Of a DNA stretch of 6,068 bases, positions 1 to 5,146 are shown one piece after another. The stretch lies in assembly GCA_003731675.1 (NCBI GenBank), contig RCNQ01000247.1, forward strand, positions 1 to 6,068. Reading direction: 5' to 3'. The notes under the pieces were generated by a model. That model had not been told where the DNA came from. It searched no databases and worked only from the letters and a program-made list of their open reading frames with translations. Position 1 is the first letter of the stretch. Each line of letters begins with the position of its first letter. The stretch is from Bacteroidetes/Chlorobi group bacterium ChocPot_Mid (GTDB taxonomy: Bacteria > Bacteroidota > Ignavibacteria > Kapaibacteriales > UBA2268). The position numbers and the translations under genes are program-made.

Positions 1-314
1 CAGAAAGTCACACACAAATTCTCGACAGTCGGAATTATACCCTTTAAAAATTCAACATCAAAATTCAGATGCTTATGGTCAACCTTATCTATAATTTCCG
101 ACATAATAATTTTTTTCATCTTTTTAAGGTCAATAACGTAACCAGTCTCAGGATTGGGATTTCCCGCTACAGTCACTTCAAGATAGTAGTTGTGACCATG
201 ACCATAAAAATTATTACACTTATCATATACCTGCTCATTTTCATCATCGCTGAATGTAGGATTATACAATCTGTGAGCAGAAGAAAACATCAGTCTTTTT
301 GTTATATATAGCAT
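1..314 (-). CDS. queD: 6-carboxy-/6-pyruvoyl-tetrahydropterin synthase family protein (QueD-like), 3' end cut by the window
   Basis: This zinc enzyme family acts on 7,8-dihydroneopterin triphosphate. Bacterial QueD makes 6-carboxy-tetrahydropterin for queuosine and other 7-deazaguanines. The minus strand reads open from an ATG at 312-314 to the window edge (104 residues), starting MLYITKRLMFSSAHRL. The zinc histidines are visible as H14 (SSAHRL) and H39/H41 (YGHGHNY). The catalytic cysteine is C33 (KCNNFYGHGH) and the Asp-His pair is D79-H80 (VDHKHLN). The PTVEN segment near residue 95 matches the family. The C-terminal substrate-binding glutamate lies beyond the edge, so roughly 20-40 residues are missing. 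An AAAGGAAA site sits just upstream of the ATG and supports this start. The gene diverges from leuC. Queuosine and pterin roles cannot be told apart without neighbours such as queC, queE or folE, which are not visible; the symbol marks the family only. Confidence 0.88.
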   Translation of the reverse strand, partial: MLYITKRLMFSSAHRLYNPTFSDDENEQVYDKCNNFYGHGHNYYLEVTVAGNPNPETGYVIDLKKMKKIIMSEIIDKVDHKHLNFDVEFLKGIIPTVENLCVTF

Positions 315-515
315 TGTTATCTTTTCCTTTCAATCTTTAATATTAATTTATCTAATTTTATTATAAAAACAAAATATTTTAAAAAATTAATTATTATCTC
401 GAAAAAGAAGAAAAATAATTTTAATTTTTTTTTAAATTGATATAAAATTATAATTTACATTTTACGAAAACAGAAATTCAAGAAATATTAATTTTGCAAT
501 AAATATAGGATTGTT
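315..515. promoter_or_regulatory. Divergent intergenic promoter region between the queD-like gene and leuC
   Basis: This 201-bp stretch is almost entirely A and T and separates two divergently transcribed genes, so promoters for both must lie here or very near. Towards leuC there is an exact TAnnTTTG match (TAATTTTG) at 489-496. Towards the queD-like gene a TATAAT lies on the minus strand at 360-365, 46 bp before its ATG. Neither has a convincing upstream box. I see no leader peptide rich in leucine codons, no T-box-like structure and no GC-containing hairpin that would suggest leucine attenuation. Base composition makes chance matches likely. Confidence 0.55.
489..496 (+). promoter_or_regulatory. 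Candidate Bacteroidota-type -7 box for leuC
   Basis: The sequence TAATTTTG fits the TAnnTTTG -7 consensus described for the primary sigma factor of Bacteroides and relatives. It lies 19 bp before the leuC ATG, which would give a leader of only about a dozen bases. No clear TTTG-type -33 box is found at the usual distance; the nearest is TTTA at 461-464. In such AT-rich DNA this may be chance. Confidence 0.3.
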
Positions 516-1808
516 ATGAAACAGACAATTGTTCAAAAAATTTTAGCAAGAGCAAGCGGTAAATCCTTCGTAAACATAGGTGATATTGTTGAGCCAAAGG
601 TTGACCTGGCAATGTCACACGAAAATGCCGCTCTTGTTATGAACCAATTTCTCGAAATATATAAAGGTACAGGTTTGGACCCAAAAGTTTGGGACCCAAA
701 CAAAATTGCTATAATCTTTGACCACAGAGTACCTGCTGAAAGCAGGAAAACAGCAACAAATCAAAAGAAAATAAGAAATTTCATCGCAGAACAAGGAATC
801 TTCAAGTTCCACGACATCAGAGGTGATGAAATGGGCATTTGCCATCAGATTCTACCACAATATGGCTATGTCAGACCAGGATATGTAGTAGTTGGAACTG
901 ATAGCCATACAACTTCACATGGTGCTTTGGGAGCTTTTTCGTTTGGTATCGGTGCTACTGAAATGGCTTCTGTCTGGACTCTTGGAGTTATGCTCAATGT
1001 TCCTGTCCCTCCAACAATTAAAGTTGTTGTTAATGGTGCGTTAAAAAAATATGTTCAACCAAAAGATATAATTTTATATTTAATTGGCAAAATAACTGCT
1101 GAAGGAGCAAATTTCAAAGTAATCGAATTTCACGGTGAGACAATTAGAAATATGAGTACTTCCGGTAGAATAACAATCTGCAATATGAGTGTTGAAGCTG
1201 GGGCTACATCAGGAATTGTTCCTGGCGATGAAGAAACCATTAAATATTTGAGAGAAGAAGCAGGTGTTACCGAAGATATTCCTTTAGTTAATTCAGACGA
1301 TGAAGCTGAATTTGATAAAATAATTGAAATTGATGCTTCTTCACTTGTTCCGCAGATTGCTTGTCCGCATACCGTAGATAACGTAAAACAAGTAGGCGAT
1401 GTTGAAGGTACTAAAATTGACCAGATTGTCATTGGTTCTTGTACAAATGGAAGACTTGATGATTTGGAAACAGCCGCTCAGATTATCAAAGGACATAAAA
1501 TTGCAAAAAACACAAGAATGCTTGTTTTCCCTGCTTCCGGAAAAATCTACAGGCAGGCAATGGAAAAAGGTATTTTTGAAATACTGATGAATGCCGGTGC
1601 TGTAATTGCTAATCCCGGTTGCGGACCTTGCCTCGGAGTTCATCAGGGTGCTTTGGGAGATGGCGAAAAAGCCCTCTCAACAACTAACAGAAATTTCAAA
1701 GGAAGAATGGGTAATCCCGATGCAGAAGTTTATCTTTGTTCAGCGGCAGTTGCTGCCGCAAGTGCAATAACTGGAGTTATCACAGACCCTACAAAAGGAG
1801 GATACTAA
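516..1808 (+). CDS. leuC: 3-isopropylmalate dehydratase large subunit (LeuC type 2 / homoaconitase-family)
   Basis: This is the catalytic large subunit of a [4Fe-4S] hydro-lyase. With LeuD it isomerises 2-isopropylmalate to 3-isopropylmalate in leucine synthesis; close relatives act on homoaconitate or dimethylmalate. The protein has 430 residues, typical of the shorter archaeal/bacterial type 2 LeuC rather than the roughly 465-residue enterobacterial form. Family motifs are VGTDSHTTSHG at 126-136 and GSCTNGR at 307-313, followed by NPGCGPC at 366-372. C309, C369 and C372 are the three iron-sulfur cluster ligands and all are present. The start ATG has AGGA at 507-510. The stop is followed after one base by leuD, so the two are translationally linked. 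The product is probably cytoplasmic. Exact substrate is inferred: no leuA or leuB is in view. Confidence 0.93.
   Translation: MKQTIVQKILARASGKSFVNIGDIVEPKVDLAMSHENAALVMNQFLEIYKGTGLDPKVWDPNKIAIIFDHRVPAESRKTATNQKKIRNFIAEQGIFKFHDIRGDEMGICHQILPQYGYVRPGYVVVGTDSHTTSHGALGAFSFGIGATEMASVWTLGVMLNVPVPPTIKVVVNGALKKYVQPKDIILYLIGKITAEGANFKVIEFHGETIRNMSTSGRITICNMSVEAGATSGIVPGDEETIKYLREEAGVTEDIPLVNSDDEAEFDKIIEIDASSLVPQIACPHTVDNVKQVGDVEGTKIDQIVIGSCTNGRLDDLETAAQIIKGHKIAKNTRMLVFPASGKIYRQAMEKGIFEILMNAGAVIANPGCGPCLGVHQGALGDGEKALSTTNRNFKGRMGNPDAEVYLCSAAVAAASAITGVITDPTKGGY
1795..1801 (+). promoter_or_regulatory. Strong ribosome binding site for leuD
   Basis: AAGGAGG lies inside the last codons of leuC, eight bases before the leuD ATG at 1810. 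It is the only near-perfect Shine-Dalgarno sequence before a gene in this window, and it fixes the leuD start. It probably keeps the small subunit in step with the large one. Confidence 0.75.
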
Positions 1809-1809
1809 T

Positions 1810-2304
1810 ATGTCAAAAGTTATTTATAAATTTGGTGATGATATTTCAACTGATATTATCTATCCGGGACGTTTCATGGCTACAGTTCTGCCATCTGAAA
1901 CACCTGAATTCGCTTTTGCTGATGAAAAAGACTTGAATAAACTCCTCAACAGCAAGACTGTACCAGCAGACAGTATAATTATTGGAGGAAAAAATTTTGG
2001 ATGTGGTTCTTCACGTGAACAAGCATGCTCAACTTTAAAAGGGCATGAGCTGATTATTATTGCTAAAAACTTTGCAAGAATCTTTTTGCAAAACAGTATC
2101 AATCTCGGTTTGAAAACAGTTATTTGTCCCGACATTGATGCAGATGTTAATGACGAATTGGAAATCTCGGAAGACAAGGTCTTCAATAAAACAAAAGGTA
2201 AGGAATACAATATAATTCCACATACAAAAACTCAACAAGAAATTATTCAGGCAGGTGGATTAATCCCTTATTCAAGGAAGCGATTGATTGAAGGTTCAAA
2301 ATGA
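1810..2304 (+). CDS. leuD: 3-isopropylmalate dehydratase small subunit (LeuD type 2)
   Basis: This is the small (swivel-domain) subunit that completes the active site of LeuC and sets substrate choice. It is 164 residues long, as expected for the stand-alone type 2 small subunit. The N-terminus KFGDDISTDIIYPGRF (7-22) and the GKNFGCGSSREQA motif (60-72) are characteristic; the SSRE serine and arginine belong to the active site in this family. The specificity loop, which is YLRT in the Methanocaldococcus homoaconitase small subunit as I recall it, reads FMAT here at residues 22-25, with alanine in place of the arginine. That argues against a standard homoaconitase and fits a less polar side chain such as isopropyl. 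The gene starts one base after the leuC stop and is followed 41 bp later by pyrF. 2,3-dimethylmalate dehydratase is an alternative. Confidence 0.9.
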   Translation: MSKVIYKFGDDISTDIIYPGRFMATVLPSETPEFAFADEKDLNKLLNSKTVPADSIIIGGKNFGCGSSREQACSTLKGHELIIIAKNFARIFLQNSINLGLKTVICPDIDADVNDELEISEDKVFNKTKGKEYNIIPHTKTQQEIIQAGGLIPYSRKRLIEGSK

Positions 2305-2345
2305 AAATTATCGAAATTATTAATATTCAATGATAATAATACTCT

Positions 2346-3143
2346 ATGACAGCTCTGAACAAAATAAAGGATATTCAAAAGCAAAACAATTCGATTCTTT
2401 GTGTGGGTTTAGATTCAGATTTATCTAAAATACCACAGCATTTCGGAAAAGATATCAATACTCTGCTTGATTTCAATAAAAAGATAATTGATTCAACAAA
2501 AGATTTGGTTTGTGCGTACAAAATCAACTTCGCTTTCTACGAGCAATACGGAGTTGAAGGATTTCGTATTTTAAAAGATACTTTTGATTATATCCCAAAA
2601 AATATCTTTACTATCGCAGATGCAAAGCGAGGTGATATCGGAAATACTTCTGCTGCTTATGCAAAATCTGTCTTCGGATATTTCAATGCAGATTCAATTA
2701 CCGTAAACCCATACATGGGGCATGATTCTGTCGCTCCTTTTCTTGAATTTAATGATAAAATGGTTTTTCTACTTGCAATGACTTCCAATAAAGGCTCAAA
2801 TGATTTCCAAAAAATTGTTGCAGATGGGAAACCTTTTTATCAAACAGTAATAGAAAAAAGTAAACAATGGTCAACCAAAGAGCAGTTAGGGTTTGTCGTC
2901 GGTGCTACCCAAACAGAAGAATTAAGGGAAATAAGAAAAATAATTCCCGGACATTGCCTGTTAATTCCTGGTATTGGCTCTCAGGGTGGAAGCATACCCG
3001 ATACAATTTCAGCCAATTCTGGTGGTCCTGCTATTATCAATGTTTCACGTGATATTATCTATGCTTCACAAGATAAAGATTTTACCGATGCCGTCAGAAA
3101 AAGAGCTGAATATTATCGTGATTCCTTTAACAATGCGGGTTAA
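2346..3143 (+). CDS. pyrF: Orotidine-5'-phosphate decarboxylase (type 2)
   Basis: This enzyme decarboxylates OMP to UMP, the last step of de novo pyrimidine synthesis, in the cytoplasm. The 265-residue length and the motif DAKRGDIGNTS (92-102) place it in the longer type 2 subfamily. The catalytic residues are all visible: D23 (GLDSD), K59 (AYKIN), and D92, K94 and D97 in the DAKRGD motif. The phosphate-binding PGIGSQGG segment is at 208-215, and R235 in NVSRD follows. The ATG has no recognisable Shine-Dalgarno sequence, but the conserved barrel begins shortly after it, so a later start is unlikely. The gene is 41 bp after leuD and 5 bp before the DUF2851 gene, consistent with co-transcription. 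Confidence 0.95.
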   Translation: MTALNKIKDIQKQNNSILCVGLDSDLSKIPQHFGKDINTLLDFNKKIIDSTKDLVCAYKINFAFYEQYGVEGFRILKDTFDYIPKNIFTIADAKRGDIGNTSAAYAKSVFGYFNADSITVNPYMGHDSVAPFLEFNDKMVFLLAMTSNKGSNDFQKIVADGKPFYQTVIEKSKQWSTKEQLGFVVGATQTEELREIRKIIPGHCLLIPGIGSQGGSIPDTISANSGGPAIINVSRDIIYASQDKDFTDAVRKRAEYYRDSFNNAG

Positions 3144-3148
3144 TCATT

Positions 3149-4165
3149 ATGAAAGAATTTCACGAAATTGAACTTCAAAGAGCTGTCCATTTGCTTTTAT
3201 CAGACCCTTCGGTAACAAGAAAAACACATAGTGGGAAAAGATTGCAAATACTCTCGCCTGGAAGAATAAACGTCTATTCTGGTCCTGATTTCAAAGACAC
3301 AGCAATTCTGATTAACGGTGATATCATCATCGGTGATGCTGAGTTTCATAAAAATGCTTCTGATTGGTTTAATCATTCGCACAACGTTAATCCCGATTAC
3401 GATTCAGTTATTCTGCATATTGTTTTGGACAATGATTTGAATAAGCAAATGCCATTTGAAACACTTGTTGTTAGCAAAGTTGATTTAATGGCAAAAATGA
3501 ATAAAGTAAAAGAGAAACCTTTGCCCGATGTTGATTCCATTAATGATTTGCAGGACTTTGCCTTAATCCGCTTGCTTAAAAAAACCGTTGATGCAAAAAA
3601 AATACTCGACTTTTCAGAACTCGGTGATGGACTTAGGATAGTAACATCAAAATTCATTGACAGATACAACAGAAGAAAACGCAGACCTGTTCACAGCGAA
3701 CTTGAATTAAAGGAAATTATCAACAATATGAATGAATCAGGCATTTTTGCATTTCTTGAGTCAATTAAAAACAAAGAATCATTACCAATTCTTGAGATAA
3801 TGCCGAAACTTCTTAAAGGAAAAATTGCTAATGAAGGAGAAGGATTAAGACTTGAAATCATTCTGAATTGTGTTTTGCCTATAGCTGTCTGTCTGGCTGA
3901 TGATGAAACAAGAATTTTACTGTTCCATTGGTATTGGTCAACTCCCGCTCCAAATACCTATGGAGTATTAACAAGAAGATTTCAAAATATGCCTCAGAAT
4001 TACATCTGGCAACAGCAAGGAATGCTCGAATATTTAAAAGAATACGGAAACAAACGTACAATCGTTTCTGATGCTGTTCGTGACTACGGCTTTGCGGAAA
4101 TTCTGAATTTTTACAGAGTAGGCAGAGAAAATGAAGAAGAATTGACAATGGAAAATGGAGAATGA
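3149..4165 (+). CDS. DUF2851 family protein of unknown function
   Basis: No function is known for this family, which I recognise from a conserved N-terminal block. Its parts are SPGRINVYSGPDF (36-48), GDAEFHKNASDW (62-73), H76 and H78, and YDSVILHIV (84-92). The clustered Asp, Glu and His residues look like a possible metal or nucleic-acid active site, but this is only a suggestion from their spacing. The rest (about 100-338) is mixed helical sequence with a tryptophan-rich part near LLFHWYWSTPAP. At 338 residues it seems shorter than Bacteroidota members as I remember them (about 420), without a visible break. No signal peptide or membrane segment is seen. It starts 5 bp after pyrF, so the pair is probably translated together, and mazG follows. 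Its last codons (EELTMENGE) lie in a 7-bp-period repeat and may be an added tail. Confidence 0.82.
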   Translation: MKEFHEIELQRAVHLLLSDPSVTRKTHSGKRLQILSPGRINVYSGPDFKDTAILINGDIIIGDAEFHKNASDWFNHSHNVNPDYDSVILHIVLDNDLNKQMPFETLVVSKVDLMAKMNKVKEKPLPDVDSINDLQDFALIRLLKKTVDAKKILDFSELGDGLRIVTSKFIDRYNRRKRRPVHSELELKEIINNMNESGIFAFLESIKNKESLPILEIMPKLLKGKIANEGEGLRLEIILNCVLPIAVCLADDETRILLFHWYWSTPAPNTYGVLTRRFQNMPQNYIWQQQGMLEYLKEYGNKRTIVSDAVRDYGFAEILNFYRVGRENEEELTMENGE

Positions 4166-4168
4166 TAG
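4141..4168 (+). repeat. Degenerate 7-bp-period repeat across the DUF2851 gene stop codon
   Basis: The stretch splits into four 7-base units: ATTGACA, ATGGAAA, ATGGAGA and ATGATAG. Each begins with AT, and the two central units differ by one base. The TGA stop at 4163-4165 lies in the last unit. The pattern resembles heptamer tandem repeats (such as cyanobacterial STRR sequences) that often sit between genes. With four imperfect units, chance cannot be excluded. Confidence 0.5.
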
Positions 4169-4193
4169 CTTAAAAAGTATTAAATTCTAAAGT

Positions 4194-5021
4194 ATGAAAG
4201 AAGAATTAGGATATATGGAAAATAACAAAGTAGAAGTGCCGAAACCAAAAGACCCGAACAGCTTGGCTGACCAGTTCATAACATTTTACGAAATAGTAAA
4301 AATATTACGTCGCGAATGTCCTTGGGATAAAAGACAAACAAATGAATCAATATCACAGCTACTAATCGAAGAAACCTATGAGGTATTAGAAGCCATTAAT
4401 GATAAAGATGACACTGAATTCTCAAAAGAGTTAGGTGATGTATTGCTTCATATAGTCATGCATTCTGTCATAGCAGAAGAACGTGGTGCTTTCAATATGA
4501 TTGATGTCCTTAAAAAAATCAGTAAAAAACTTGTTCACAGACACCCTCACGTTTTCGGAAATGTTGAAATCAATGGCGAGAAAGATGTTATGAAAAATTG
4601 GGAGAACCTCAAAATCGAAGAAGGTCAAAAATCAATTTTGCAGGGAGTCCCTAAGACTTTACCTGCTTTGATGAGAGCCCAAAGAATACAATTCAAAGCA
4701 TCGAAAGTCGGCTTCGATTGGGACAATAAAAATGGAGCTTGGGATAAAATAGAAGAAGAACTATCTGAGTTCAAAAAAGAGATTGAAGCAAACAATTTCA
4801 AAAAAGCTTCTGAGGAATTAGGCGATATAATTTTCGCAATAGTCAACGCCGCAAGATTTGAAGAAGTCGTTGCCGAAGAAGCTTTGCAAAAAACCAACAA
4901 CAAATTCATCCGCCGCTTTCAATACATCGAATCCAAAGCAAAAGAGCAGGGGAAGAAGATTTCCGACATGACACTTGCCGAAATGGACAGCTTTTGGGAA
5001 GAAGCAAAGTTGAGTGAATAA
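4194..5021 (+). CDS. mazG: Nucleoside triphosphate pyrophosphohydrolase MazG
   Basis: MazG hydrolyses nucleoside triphosphates to monophosphates and pyrophosphate in the cytoplasm; it clears aberrant or surplus nucleotides and in E. coli also affects (p)ppGpp levels. Both halves of the full-length two-domain form are present. The N-terminal domain has CPWDKRQT (42-49), then the magnesium motif E59/E60/E63 with E79 and D82, then RHPHVFG (116-122). The C-terminal domain follows KVGFDWD (171-177) and has a second motif, E188/E189/E192 with E208 and D211. At 275 residues it is slightly longer than the 263-residue E. coli protein. The start is uncertain: an in-frame ATG at 4215 (M8), with TTAGGA close before it, is a shorter alternative, while the ATG at 4194 has no Shine-Dalgarno site. 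It is 28 bp after the DUF2851 gene and probably ends the operon. Confidence 0.94.
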   Translation: MKEELGYMENNKVEVPKPKDPNSLADQFITFYEIVKILRRECPWDKRQTNESISQLLIEETYEVLEAINDKDDTEFSKELGDVLLHIVMHSVIAEERGAFNMIDVLKKISKKLVHRHPHVFGNVEINGEKDVMKNWENLKIEEGQKSILQGVPKTLPALMRAQRIQFKASKVGFDWDNKNGAWDKIEEELSEFKKEIEANNFKKASEELGDIIFAIVNAARFEEVVAEEALQKTNNKFIRRFQYIESKAKEQGKKISDMTLAEMDSFWEEAKLSE

Positions 5022-5045
5022 CGAATAGTGAAAAGTGAACAATTT
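5011..5045 (+). repeat. Degenerate 7-bp-period repeat across the mazG stop codon
   Basis: Five consecutive 7-base units can be read: TGAGTGA, ATAACGA, ATAGTGA, AAAGTGA and ACAATTT. The first four end in GA, three of them in GTGA. The mazG stop TAA (5019-5021) lies in the second unit, so the last residues of MazG (LSE) are partly encoded by the repeat. It has the same period and position as the repeat at the end of the preceding gene, though the unit differs. Confidence 0.5.
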
Positions 5046-5099
5046 TAGTTGTTAGCCGACAATCAGTGCAAAGGAAAAGCGGGAATGAATATTACTGAA

Positions 5100-5133
5100 C
5101 AAAAGAGGATATCTGATCCATTACCCTCTTTTG
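5100..5133. terminator. Probable terminator hairpin between convergent genes
   Basis: CAAAAGAGG (5100-5108) pairs perfectly with CCTCTTTTG (5125-5133) around a 16-base loop. On the plus strand it is followed after three bases by a run of T (5137-5141), so it can end the leuC-mazG transcript. It also lies 13 bp past the stop of the minus-strand protease gene and could act for that gene too, although no T-run follows in that direction. The large loop and weak stem lower confidence. Confidence 0.55.
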
Positions 5134-5146
5134 AAATTTTTCGTAT

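Noticed and set aside
69..311. Plus-strand open frame of 80 residues
   Set aside because: It lies antisense to the queD-like gene, whose minus-strand reading has clear zinc and catalytic motifs. The plus-strand peptide is low-complexity hydrophobic sequence with no ribosome binding site.
381..434. AT-only imperfect inverted repeat (an A-rich arm, then a T-rich arm ending in nine T) before leuC
   Set aside because: It has no GC pairs, the arms differ by an insertion, and a terminator makes no sense between two divergent genes. It is best explained by base composition.
1130..1643. Antisense open frames inside leuC
   Set aside because: They mirror the codon pattern of a well-supported conserved gene and show no family motifs.
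2867..3171. Overlapping plus-strand open frames within the end of pyrF
   Set aside because: They are out-of-frame readings of conserved pyrF codons (PGIGSQGG and NVSRD regions) and have no independent support.
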